A stretch of DNA of 64,000 bases from positions 1,364,001-1,428,000 of the forward strand of contig JADJBR010000007.1 of the NCBI GenBank assembly GCA_016703645.1. Reading direction: 5' to 3'. Every line of letters begins with the position of its first letter. Within the stretch, counting starts at the first letter, position 1. Origin of the DNA: Zoogloea sp. Its GTDB lineage: Bacteria > Pseudomonadota > Gammaproteobacteria > Burkholderiales > Rhodocyclaceae. Shown here piece by piece: positions 26,665 to 34,096 of the stretch. The notes beneath the pieces were generated by a model. The model had not been told where the DNA came from. It did not search any database and saw nothing but the letters and a program-made list of their open reading frames with translations. Position numbers and translations under genes: made by a program.

Positions 26665-26678
26665 TTGACATTCATCAA
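26665..26678 (+). promoter_or_regulatory. FNR/ANR-type box upstream of the universal stress gene
   Basis: TTGACATTCATCAA differs from the TTGAT-N4-ATCAA consensus by one base. Its centre (26671.5) is about 42 bases before the start point predicted from the TATAAT at 26703-26708, which is the class II activation position. It lies in the divergent phaC/usp gap. Confidence 0.75.
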
Positions 26679-26702
26679 GCCGATCAAGAAGAGCGCGCGC
26701 CC

Positions 26703-26708
26703 TATAAT
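26703..26708 (+). promoter_or_regulatory. -10 box (TATAAT) of the universal stress gene
   Basis: A perfect consensus hexamer 38 bases before the start codon. It is placed correctly relative to the FNR/ANR-type box, giving a predicted transcription start near 26714. No good -35 hexamer is seen, as expected for an activator-dependent promoter. Confidence 0.7.
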
Positions 26709-26740
26709 GCATGTATCCAGGCCCACGCAGGAGCACTACG

Positions 26741-27184
26741 ATGTTCAAGAACATTCTCGTTCCCACCGATGGTTCCACGCTATCCGATTCGACGGTTGCG
26801 CGCGCCGTGAGTTTCGCCAGCGAGGCCGGCGCCCGCGTCACGTTTTTCTACGCTCAACCGGACTTCCCGATGCCGATCTACGGGGAAGGCGCCCTGATTG
26901 ACCCGACGACCCCCGAGCAATTCAGCCGCGCAGCAGCCTTGGAGGCCGAGCGGATCCTGGCCAAGGCCCGAGCGGTGGCAGATGCGGCCGGCGTGTCCTC
27001 GTCCGTGGACACCCAAGTCAGTGAAGTCCCCTACGAAGCCATCATTGAGGCTGTCGAGCGCAACCAGTGCGATCTCATCTTCATGGCATCCCACGGCCGG
27101 CGAGGACTGAGCGGGCTGCTTCTGGGGAGCGAAACCCAGAAAGTGCTCACCCACAGCAAGACTCCCGTGCTGGTCTATCGCTGA
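26741..27184 (+). CDS. Universal stress protein (UspA family)
   Basis: A 147-residue single-domain Usp protein starting at MFKNILVPTDGS, with an AGGAG site upstream. The nucleotide-binding signature G-2x-G-9x-G(S/T) appears as GRRGLSGLLLGSETQKV near residues 122-138, so it is of the ATP-binding type. The FNR/ANR-like promoter suggests induction under low oxygen, as known for several Usp proteins in denitrifying and related bacteria. A strong bidirectional hairpin follows. Confidence 0.92.
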   Translation: MFKNILVPTDGSTLSDSTVARAVSFASEAGARVTFFYAQPDFPMPIYGEGALIDPTTPEQFSRAAALEAERILAKARAVADAAGVSSSVDTQVSEVPYEAIIEAVERNQCDLIFMASHGRRGLSGLLLGSETQKVLTHSKTPVLVYR

Positions 27185-27196
27185 GCCTGCAGAGTA

Positions 27197-27244
27197 CGTA
27201 GAAACAAAATGGCCTCGCTGTTGCGAGGCCATTTTGTTTCTACG
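27197..27244. terminator. Bidirectional terminator, perfect 22-bp inverted repeat
   Basis: Two 22-base arms (CGTAGAAACAAAATGGCCTC.. and complement) are separated by a four-base loop. The stem has a GC-rich core and outer A/T runs, so each strand yields a hairpin followed by ATTTTGTTTC-type tails. It sits between the convergent usp gene and the fixH-side genes and probably stops transcription from both. Confidence 0.85.
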
Positions 27245-27275
27245 TGCCACCATACCCTCCGGCGGCGTCACTTTT

Positions 27276-27518
27276 CTAGTCGGATGCGCTCTGATTGATT
27301 TCAGCGGAAGTTCTCTGAAAGAAAAGCGTCATCAGACTTGATCCGGCACACACAAGCCAGAATCCGAAGAAGCCGATGGAATAAGTGGCGATGGGCGAAA
27401 AATAAACCGGCTGCCCAAACAGGTAAAGCTCCTGGGGGGCGATCACCGTAAAAAAAACAACCTCGGCAATACCCGCGACCAAGAATGAAGGCCACAAGAC
27501 CTGGATCAGTTTCATCAT
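27276..27518 (-). CDS. Small two-span membrane protein at the cbb3 locus
   Basis: An 80-residue protein with two hydrophobic segments (about 5-27 and 42-64) separated by a short loop with PQELYLFGQPVYFSP. The start at 27518 (ATGATG) follows a GGGAG site; an extension to 27551 has no signal. Similar small proteins accompany cbb3 oxidase genes in betaproteobacteria, in my recollection, but I know no function. It lies at the end of the ccoG-fixH-DUF3149 run and before the bidirectional terminator, so it is probably co-transcribed. Confidence 0.75.
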   Translation of the reverse strand: MMKLIQVLWPSFLVAGIAEVVFFTVIAPQELYLFGQPVYFSPIATYSIGFFGFWLVCAGSSLMTLFFQRTSAEINQSASD

Positions 27519-27554
27519 GCTCTGGCTCCCGGGGGCGGGCACAGGGCCCAACCC

Positions 27555-27695
27555 TCAACTATGCGAACGTCTTTCGTCCTCAGCGATATGGGTCTGCGCG
27601 AAGCGGTAGAGATACACCCCCATCACGACGACAAAACCGATGGTAAACAGGCTCAAGAGCCCAATATCGGTACTGAACAACTCTTTCCAGGCCAT
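27555..27695 (-). CDS. DUF3149 small membrane protein
   Basis: A 46-residue protein starting MAWKELFSTDIGLLSLFTIG, with one membrane span (about residues 11-30) and a charged tail HIAEDERRSHS. A textbook AAGGAGG site precedes the ATG, confirming that this very short frame is expressed. The MAWKELFSTDIG start is the DUF3149 signature. Position between fixH and another small membrane gene suggests a part in cbb3 oxidase assembly or stability; that is inference. Confidence 0.8.
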   Translation of the reverse strand: MAWKELFSTDIGLLSLFTIGFVVVMGVYLYRFAQTHIAEDERRSHS

Positions 27696-27708
27696 GACCT
27701 CCTCCTTG

Positions 27709-28242
27709 TCAATCTACAGGTTTGAGATCGGCTGAATCGATCCTGATCTCGGTCTCTGTGGGGAGGAATGCGGTCCCTGACAGCCTCCAGCTACGGGACT
27801 CATCTTCTAGTAAAACTTTCCAGTGCGCAGTATTCAGGGCCAGCGGGATGGCCGCGCTATAAACGCCGCTCTTGCGCTCCAGCACGAGCTTCTGATCGAG
27901 CCCACCTCGGGTAGGATGCGCCAGGGTTGCGTTCAGGCGGCCGGGCAAATCGACGCCCGGCTTAGCTGACAATTCAACAGACAAGGACTCTGCAGAAAAG
28001 CGGACACGGGCAACCAAGCCCATGTCCTGCGCTACCGTGGCCCGCGCCAGTGTCTGGTTGATCGCCAGTCCCTGCTTGTAGTAGTCGTCCGTAACCAGCC
28101 CATCGAAAGTCGTGATGGCGAGCCAAAGCGTAATACCCCCGGCAACGATCGCCGTTGCAGGCATCAGCATCAGCAGCCAGGTCCAGCGCTCCTTGTACCA
28201 GGGGGTTGGGCTGCGCTTGGCTTCAGTTGCGGACATGTTCAT
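27709..28242 (-). CDS. fixH: FixH-family protein
   Basis: A 177-residue protein with one N-terminal membrane span (about 20-43) and a periplasmic domain. TTFDGLVTDDYYKQGLAINQ is the characteristic FixH motif after the span. FixH works with the copper importer and CcoG in maturation of cbb3-type oxidase. It is 12 bases after ccoG and the genes run in the same direction. The copper ATPase gene (ccoI/fixI) and ccoS are not in this window. Confidence 0.88.
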   Translation of the reverse strand: MNMSATEAKRSPTPWYKERWTWLLMLMPATAIVAGGITLWLAITTFDGLVTDDYYKQGLAINQTLARATVAQDMGLVARVRFSAESLSVELSAKPGVDLPGRLNATLAHPTRGGLDQKLVLERKSGVYSAAIPLALNTAHWKVLLEDESRSWRLSGTAFLPTETEIRIDSADLKPVD

Positions 28243-28254
28243 GGAGTCGAATCT

Positions 28255-29694
28255 CTATCGTGGAATGAGGAATGCAGTTTTTTCACGAACAGAGACCGTC
28301 TCGTCGTCGAGCGCCTTGACCTCGATGTACACCGTATTGGAACCAGGCTTGCCGGACTCGGGCGGAAGGGCAACCTCCACCGTGACCGCCTTGAGGCCTG
28401 CGGCATCCACCTCGAACGGTTCGTCCGGCGTAATCTTGACGCCGTCAAGCCCGCTGACGGACAAAGCAAAGCGGCGTGGCTTCTCGGTCATGTTCATGAC
28501 CTGAAGATTGTACACGTTGGCGATCAAGCCCCCTTCCACTTCTCTGCTGAGGGTCGAGCGATCCTTGATGACATCGACGCGCAAAGTCGAGCGTGTCGCC
28601 AGCCCCCAGACGAAGGCACTACAGATAGCAATCAAAACGACGGCATAGATCATGATCCGCGGCCGCATGACGTGCCCGATGATCTCCTTCATGCCCCAGT
28701 TGCGCTTGATCGCGTTCTCGGTCGTGTAACGGATGAGACCCTTCGGGTAGTTCATCTTTTCCATGACCTGATCACAGGCGTCGATGCATGCCGCACAGCC
28801 GATGCACTCGTACTGCATGCCATTACGAATATCGATACCGGTCGGACAAACCTGGACACAGATACCGCAATCGACGCAATCGCCCTTGGAGAGGGTCTTT
28901 GGATCCAGCCCTTTCTTGCGCGGGCCGCGGGGCTCGCCACGTTCCGGGTCGTAAGTGATAACCAGCGTATCCGGATCAAACATGACCCCCTGGAAGCGGG
29001 CATAGGGACACATGTACTTGCAGACCTGCTCGCGCATCACACCGGCAAACAGATAAGTGAAACCGCCGTAGAAGAAGATCCAGAAGAGTTCCCACGGACC
29101 AAAACTGAAGGTAAGAGCCTCATTCACCAGTTCGCGAATCGGTGTGAAGTACCCTACCAGGGTGAAGCCCGTCCACAGGGATATCGCACCCCATGCACCA
29201 AATTTCGCGGCCTTGATGCCCAGCTTGCGCCCACTCATGGGGGCAGCGTCCAGCTTCATGCGCTGGCTGCGATTTCCCTCGATCTTCTCTTCAACCCACA
29301 TGAAGATCTCGGTGTAGACCGTCTGCGGGCAGGCATAGCCACACCACAGACGCCCCGCCACTGCGGTGAAGAAAAACAGTGCATATGCGCTGATGATCAG
29401 AAGAATAGCCAGGAAGAACACATCCTGGGGCCAGAAAACCCACCCGAAAATGTAGAACTTCCGCTCTACCACATCCAGCAGAACCGCCTGTCGATCACCC
29501 CACGGCAACCAGCACAGACCATAGAAAATCAGCTGGGTCGCCCAGACAAGAATCCATCGCCAGGTGGCAAACAGCCCTGTCACAGCACGGGGGTAGACCT
29601 TCTGCCGGACGGCATAGAGGGTGTCGTCAGATTCTGCTGAAGCCTTCAACTTCGGTTCAGCGCTCTTCGGGGTCTGGGTGTCTGGCTGGCTCAT
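28255..29694 (-). CDS. ccoG: CcoG (FixG/RdxA), cbb3 oxidase assembly iron-sulfur protein
   Basis: A 479-residue polyferredoxin-like membrane protein. It has several membrane spans, a NapH/CcoG motif CGYACPQTVYTEIFMWVEE near residue 115, and two ferredoxin cysteine clusters: CVDCGICVQVCPTGIDIRNG and CIGCAACIDACDQVMEKMNY. A C-terminal Ig-like domain (FixG_C) extends into the periplasm. CcoG reduces Cu(II) for the binuclear centre of cbb3 oxidase. The ATG at 29694 is used; no clear Shine-Dalgarno is seen before it, and an in-frame TTG lies nine bases upstream. It follows ccoNOQP beyond a terminator. Confidence 0.93.
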   Translation of the reverse strand: MSQPDTQTPKSAEPKLKASAESDDTLYAVRQKVYPRAVTGLFATWRWILVWATQLIFYGLCWLPWGDRQAVLLDVVERKFYIFGWVFWPQDVFFLAILLIISAYALFFFTAVAGRLWCGYACPQTVYTEIFMWVEEKIEGNRSQRMKLDAAPMSGRKLGIKAAKFGAWGAISLWTGFTLVGYFTPIRELVNEALTFSFGPWELFWIFFYGGFTYLFAGVMREQVCKYMCPYARFQGVMFDPDTLVITYDPERGEPRGPRKKGLDPKTLSKGDCVDCGICVQVCPTGIDIRNGMQYECIGCAACIDACDQVMEKMNYPKGLIRYTTENAIKRNWGMKEIIGHVMRPRIMIYAVVLIAICSAFVWGLATRSTLRVDVIKDRSTLSREVEGGLIANVYNLQVMNMTEKPRRFALSVSGLDGVKITPDEPFEVDAAGLKAVTVEVALPPESGKPGSNTVYIEVKALDDETVSVREKTAFLIPR

Positions 29695-29735
29695 GATTGC
29701 CAAATAATAATATTCTAATATTCTTGTTCAAAAAC

Positions 29736-29756
29736 TCCCCGGGGCATGCCCGGGGA
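29736..29756 (-). terminator. Rho-independent terminator after ccoP
   Basis: An eight-pair GC stem (TCCCCGGG.../...CCCGGGGA) with a five-base loop. On the minus strand it is followed by GTTTTTG. It ends the ccoNOQP transcript 38 bases after ccoP and before ccoG, so ccoG may need its own promoter or read-through. Confidence 0.8.
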
Positions 29757-29793
29757 ATCGATCAGCAGGAGCAAGAACCACTCCTCCAAAAAC

Positions 29794-30714
29794 TTACTTC
29801 TTTTCTTCCGCCGGCGCTGCGCCCTTGGAGACGCTCAACACATAAGCTGCAAGCAAGTGTACCTTGTCTTCACCGAGGAAGTCCTTGAAAGCAGGCATCT
29901 GGTTGGTGCGACCGTTTGTCACAGTCTCGATGATGGTGGCTTCAGAAGACCCATACAGCCAGGTCTTGTCGGTCAGGTTCGGCGCACCGAGAGCGGGAGT
30001 GCCCTTGGCTTCCGGACCGTGACAGGCCACGCAATTCGCCGTGAACAGTTCCTTGCCACGCTGGGCGCGCAGGGAATCATGAGCGAGACCCGACAGGGAA
30101 CGAACGTAGTTGGCGACATCCTTGGTGCCATCAGCGCCCAGAGCCGGCCCGAACGGGGGCATCATGCCCATGCGGCCACCCAGCACGGTGGTGCGGATGG
30201 TCTCGGGCTCACCACCGTACAGCCAGTCCGCGTCGGTCAGATTGGGGAAGCCCTTGGCACCCTTCGCGTCGGCACCGTGGCACTGGGCGCAGTAGGTCAC
30301 GAACAGACGCTGCCCCATGGCATTGGCTTCCTTGTCGCCAGCAACGGCGTTCAGATCCATACTGCGGAACTTGGCGAAGATCGGACCATACTTCTCGGCG
30401 GCAGCCTTCTGCTCAGCCTGCCATTGCCCACCCGAGGACCACCCCAGCTTGCCCTGGTTGTTGCCGAAGCCGGGGTACATGGACAGATAGACGATCGCAA
30501 AGATGATCGTGATCCAGAACATGTACATCCACCAACGGGGCAGCGGATTGTTGTATTCCTGCAGGGTCTCATCCCAGATGTGATCATGCAGGCCCACCGG
30601 GCCAGACGTCCGCTTCGTCATGTTTGAGACGAGCACGAACACGCAGAAGCCGATGCTCAGAAACACCAGCACCATCACATAGGCGTTCCAGAAACCGCTA
30701 ACAAAGTCAGCCAT
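29794..30714 (-). CDS. ccoP: CcoP, dihaem c subunit III of cbb3 oxidase
   Basis: A 306-residue subunit III. One or two membrane spans at the N-terminus (about 5-28 and 55-75) precede the N-terminal FixP motif DETLQEYNNPLPRWWMYMFW, then two cytochrome c domains with CAQCH near 143-147 and CVACH near 228-232. Met ligands lie in MMPPFG and QMPAF. It feeds electrons to CcoO and the catalytic CcoN. The ATG at 30714 has AAGGAAAT upstream and overlaps the end of ccoQ by eight bases. Confidence 0.95.
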   Translation of the reverse strand: MADFVSGFWNAYVMVLVFLSIGFCVFVLVSNMTKRTSGPVGLHDHIWDETLQEYNNPLPRWWMYMFWITIIFAIVYLSMYPGFGNNQGKLGWSSGGQWQAEQKAAAEKYGPIFAKFRSMDLNAVAGDKEANAMGQRLFVTYCAQCHGADAKGAKGFPNLTDADWLYGGEPETIRTTVLGGRMGMMPPFGPALGADGTKDVANYVRSLSGLAHDSLRAQRGKELFTANCVACHGPEAKGTPALGAPNLTDKTWLYGSSEATIIETVTNGRTNQMPAFKDFLGEDKVHLLAAYVLSVSKGAAPAEEKK

Positions 30715-30898
30715 TTTTATTTCCTTCCTTGGTTTGCCGTCCCGCGTCGGGAGCCGGCAAGTCGTCCTCGCTGAACGGCAGGAGCGCTGCCTCGTCGAAT
30801 CCCTTCCGCGCCCGTCCGCTGTATGCCCAGAGGCTGATGCCGATGAAGCACACAAAACCCAGGACGGTCACAACCGTACGCGCATCATTGATATCCAC
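30707..30898 (-). CDS. ccoQ: CcoQ, small subunit IV of cbb3 oxidase
   Basis: A 63-residue single-span protein. The GTG at 30898 is preferred over the GTG at 30904: the AAGGAG site lies seven bases before the former but only one base before the latter, and the product then begins MDIND, like other CcoQ proteins. One membrane helix covers about residues 8-26, followed by YSGRARKGFDEAALLPF, the CcoQ hallmark. It stabilises the CcoP-core interaction. It overlaps ccoP by eight bases. Confidence 0.9.
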   Translation of the reverse strand: MDINDARTVVTVLGFVCFIGISLWAYSGRARKGFDEAALLPFSEDDLPAPDAGRQTKEGNKNG

Positions 30899-30940
30899 GC
30901 TCACGCTCCTTCGTTCTCAGAATGGTCTTTCCCGACAGCA

Positions 30941-31921
30941 TCAACTGCCAGGATTGAGCTCCACTCGGCGGGCTTCAGCATTGTCGCCCGAACCGGTGAT
31001 GCTGACAGGCGGCTTCATGTTGATCCTGTCTTCTGCCACACCGGCAGCCTTCAGGGCTTCACGAACAGCCTTCGCACGCTCCTTGGCGAGTTCGAGGTTC
31101 TTCTCCACGTCGCCGCTCTTGTCGGTGTAACCCGTCACATCGACCTTTGCATCTGCCTTGTCCTTGAGGAACTTGGCCGTTGCGTCGACTGCAGCGGCGG
31201 CATCAGCGGGAAGCGTGCTGGAGCCGACCTCGAAGAAGACCTTGCCGAGGGCATCGGCTGCAGGCGCAGCCGCCGGGGCTGCTTCTGCGGCAGGCGCGGC
31301 AGCCGGAGCCTTGCCGGCTTGAAGGGCAGTACCAAGCCCCTGCAGGTAAGCCACCAGTGCGTCGAGCTCGGTCTTGCCCTCAAGCGCCTTGCGGGCACCC
31401 TGGATTTCCTCGTCGGTGTAGGGCACGCCCACCTTGCGCAGCGCCTTCATCTTGGCTTCGATGTCGTCGGACTTGGCCGGACGATCGAGCCACGGGAAGG
31501 CCGGCATGTTGGACTCCGGCACCACGTCACGCGGGTTGATCAGGTGGATGCGATGCCACTGATCCGAGTAACGACCGCCAACGCGATGAAGGTCAGGACC
31601 GGTACGCTTGGAGCCCCACTGGAAGGGGTGGTCATACACGTATTCACCAGCGACGGAGTAGTGACCATAACGCTCGGTCTCCGCACGGAACGGACGAATC
31701 ATCTGGGAATGGCAGTTGTAGCAGCCTTCGCGGATATAAACGTCACGCCCCACCAGACGGACCGGATCGTAAGGCTTGAGGCCCTCGACCGGGGTCGTCG
31801 TGGAATGCTGGAAGAACAGCGGAACGATCTCCACCAGACCGGCAATACTCACGGTCAGCAGCGTGAAGACGATCAGCCAGCCAACCTTGCGTTCAATAAA
31901 GTCGTGATTCGATTGAGCCAT
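30941..31921 (-). CDS. ccoO: CcoO monohaem subunit of cbb3 oxidase with an OmpA-like C-terminal domain
   Basis: Residues 1-200 are a normal CcoO: one membrane anchor (about 16-37), the haem c site CYNCH at 67-71, and the ligand region ESNMPAFPW near 136-144. Typical CcoO ends near 200-240 residues. Here an Ala/Pro linker (about 201-226) leads into a roughly 100-residue domain with the OmpA C-terminal pattern: [38 protein letters not shown] and a final ARRVEL. The TD/R positions used by OmpA-type domains to hold peptidoglycan are kept. Since the haem domain is periplasmic, the extra domain would also face the periplasm and could tether the oxidase to the wall or to partners; that is inference. 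No stop or frameshift lies at the fusion point. Confidence 0.92.
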   Translation of the reverse strand: MAQSNHDFIERKVGWLIVFTLLTVSIAGLVEIVPLFFQHSTTTPVEGLKPYDPVRLVGRDVYIREGCYNCHSQMIRPFRAETERYGHYSVAGEYVYDHPFQWGSKRTGPDLHRVGGRYSDQWHRIHLINPRDVVPESNMPAFPWLDRPAKSDDIEAKMKALRKVGVPYTDEEIQGARKALEGKTELDALVAYLQGLGTALQAGKAPAAAPAAEAAPAAAPAADALGKVFFEVGSSTLPADAAAAVDATAKFLKDKADAKVDVTGYTDKSGDVEKNLELAKERAKAVREALKAAGVAEDRINMKPPVSITGSGDNAEARRVELNPGS

Positions 31922-31939
31922 GATTATTATTCCTCCCGA

Positions 31940-33361
31940 TCAGGCGTGGGCGCCGGCAGGTGCCAGCACCGGAGCTTCATAGGCCTTCTGACCGGCAATC
32001 GTCTTGATCATGTTGTAGAACATGATCAGCATGCCCGTCAGGAACAGCACACCACCCAGGACACGAATGGCCCAGAACGGGTAGCTGGCCTTCACGGATT
32101 CAACGAAGGAGTAGGTCAGGGTGCCGTCCGGGTTGGTGGCACGCCACATCAGGCCCTGCATCACACCAGAGATCCACATGGAAGCGATGTACAGCACGAT
32201 GCCGATGGTCGCGATCCAGAAGTGGGTGGTGATCAGCTTGGTCGAATACATCTCGGTCTTGCCGTACATGCGCGGGATCAGGTAGTACATGGCGCCGATG
32301 GACACCATGGCGACCCAGCCCAGAGCACCGGAGTGCACATGGCCGACGGTCCAGTCGGTGTAGTGCGACAGCGCATTGACCGTCTTGATGGACATCATCG
32401 GACCTTCGAAGGTCGACATGCCATAGAAGGACAGGGAAGTAATCAGGAACTTCAGGATCGGGTCGGTGCGCAGCTTATGCCAGGCGCCGGACAGGGTCAT
32501 GATGCCGTTGATCATGCCGCCCCAGGAGGGAGCCAGCAGAATCAGGGAGAAGACCATGCCGATGGACTGGGTCCAGTCGGGAAGCGCGGTGTAGTGCAGG
32601 TGGTGCGGACCCGCCCACATGTAAGTGAAGATCAGCGCCCAGAAGTGCACCACCGACAGACGGTAGGAGTACACCGGACGGCCAGCCTGCTTCGGCACAA
32701 AGTAGTACATCATGCCCAGGAAGCCGGCAGTCAGGAAGAAGCCCACTGCGTTGTGGCCATACCACCACTGGATCATGGCGTCCTGGACACCGGCATAGGC
32801 GGAGTAGGACTTGCCCAGGGAAACCGGGATCTCGGCGCTATTCACCAGGTGCAGCAAGGCAACCGTAATGATGAAGGCACCGTAGAACCAGTTGGCCACA
32901 TAGATGTGGGTGGTTTTGCGGGTACCGACAGTGCCGAAGAAAACGATTGCGTAGGAAACCCACACAAGCGTGATCAGGATATCGATCGGCCATTCGAGCT
33001 CGGCGTATTCCTTGCCGGAGGTCCAGCCCAGAGGCAGGGTTACTGCAGCAAGAACGATGATCAGCTGCCAGCCCCAGAAGGTAAAGGCAGCAAGGCCCGG
33101 GGCGAACAAGCGGGTGTGACAGGTACGCTGCACACAGTAGTACGACGTTGCAAAGAGAGCACAGCCACCAAAAGCAAAGATAACCGCATTGGTGTGGAGC
33201 GGGCGGAGCCGTCCGAAGTGCAGCCATTCGGCAACGTTCAATTCGGGCCACACGAGCTGTGCTGCGACGATAACGCCGACCAGCATGCCCACGATGCCCC
33301 ATACCACCGTCATGATGGCGAACTGCCGCACGACTTTATAGTTGTAAGTCTGCGATTGCAT
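31940..33361 (-). CDS. ccoN: CcoN, catalytic subunit I of cbb3 oxidase
   Basis: A 473-residue haem-copper oxidase core with about twelve membrane spans. Haem and copper ligands are visible: [11 protein letters not shown] near the N-terminus (low-spin haem His), WWYGHNAV with the Cu-B His, AGPHHLHYT with the His-His pair, and [11 protein letters not shown] for the haem ligands. It reduces oxygen to water with high affinity and pumps protons. The ATG at 33361 is chosen because GAGG lies eight bases upstream; the GTG at 33370 has none. It is the first gene of ccoNOQP and is preceded by an FNR/ANR-type box. Confidence 0.96.
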   Translation of the reverse strand: MQSQTYNYKVVRQFAIMTVVWGIVGMLVGVIVAAQLVWPELNVAEWLHFGRLRPLHTNAVIFAFGGCALFATSYYCVQRTCHTRLFAPGLAAFTFWGWQLIIVLAAVTLPLGWTSGKEYAELEWPIDILITLVWVSYAIVFFGTVGTRKTTHIYVANWFYGAFIITVALLHLVNSAEIPVSLGKSYSAYAGVQDAMIQWWYGHNAVGFFLTAGFLGMMYYFVPKQAGRPVYSYRLSVVHFWALIFTYMWAGPHHLHYTALPDWTQSIGMVFSLILLAPSWGGMINGIMTLSGAWHKLRTDPILKFLITSLSFYGMSTFEGPMMSIKTVNALSHYTDWTVGHVHSGALGWVAMVSIGAMYYLIPRMYGKTEMYSTKLITTHFWIATIGIVLYIASMWISGVMQGLMWRATNPDGTLTYSFVESVKASYPFWAIRVLGGVLFLTGMLIMFYNMIKTIAGQKAYEAPVLAPAGAHA

Positions 33362-33434
33362 GTGAGTCACCTCAATAAAGAAAAACTAAACCCCCCTGAC
33401 TGCAGACGGCGGACCGTCGGCAGGCTTCCGCGGA

Positions 33435-33475
33435 AGGATACGCCGCGATAAGGGCGACATTTTGACACAGATCAA
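33435..33475 (-). promoter_or_regulatory. FNR/ANR-dependent promoter of ccoNOQP
   Basis: On the minus strand, TTGATCTGTGTCAA (33462-33475) differs from the FNR consensus by one base. TATCCT at 33440-33435 is a good -10, giving a start near 33428 and an activator centre near -41. This is the classical class II layout for oxygen-limited induction of cbb3 oxidases. The leader before ccoN is about 67 bases. Confidence 0.8.
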
Positions 33476-34096
33476 CTGGACTGCGCCCCAACTGGCCGGG
33501 AGCGGTTACGGCGCGAGGCTCTCCACGGGGTGGTGCCTGACAGAAGATCGGCTCAGGAATGATCGGGACAAGCGCCCGATGGGAACTTGCATCGGCACCT
33601 GAAATCCGCCTGGCACAAGGGTTTCGGCGCGTCCTGGCAGACGAAAGCGTCGACGGTCGCCCCGGATCGGTCACTCATTTTGCAGGGTGCAGGAAGTGAG
33701 AAACTCCCGAAACGGGTAAGCATAAAAATTGCGCACGATTAAACGCAGAAGATCGGTTGCACTTCTTCAAGAAAGTGCAACCGATCTATTGTGACTAATA
33801 ATTAAACACCCCGCTGTCGCCAGGAGGGGCTTTCGTCAATTGAACACGCGAACGCTTCTCTCCACGGCAGGACACTCCGGCTCGCACAAACGCTCGAGCG
33901 CAGCCCATCGTCCCTTGAGCTGCAGCGCGCATTTCCGCAGGGCTGGGCCTGGACGGGAAACTCTTCATCAGCGCCGCCAGGGCAAGCGTCCGGAGACGCC
34001 TCATAGTCCGGCGGGGTGCCCTCGCCCTCCTCCTGGGCACAGTGGCAGAGCTTGCTCATGCCCGTACCGCGTAATACTCGACCACGTGCTGTACCT
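33476..34096. other. Gene-poor interval between ccoN and the IS21 remnant
   Basis: No gene could be supported here. Short open frames on the minus strand, the longest starting near 34040 and 34161, lack family motifs and convincing ribosome sites. One disconnected stretch (minus strand, about 33840-33920) reads KGRWAALERLCEPECPAVER in one frame and could be the worn end of a former gene, but I cannot name it. A long perfect hairpin lies at 33750-33787. Confidence 0.5.
33750..33787. repeat. Perfect 15-bp inverted repeat (hairpin)
   Basis: Arms AGATCGGTTGCACTT and its exact complement flank an eight-base loop. The right side is followed by ATTGTGACTAATAATTA, not a T run, so it is an imperfect candidate for a terminator. 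It could also be the mark of a lost mobile element or a structured RNA. Confidence 0.6.

Noticed and set aside
30734-33451. A 905-codon open frame on the plus strand, antisense to ccoN, ccoO and ccoQ
   Set aside because: The minus strand encodes clear cbb3 subunits with haem motifs; the plus frame has no family motifs and arises from high-GC codon bias.
33795-34040. A minus-strand 81-codon frame beginning with a signal-like MRRLRTLALAALMKS
   Set aside because: No ribosome site, no homology I recognise, and Arg/Ser/Ala-rich composition as in random high-GC frames.
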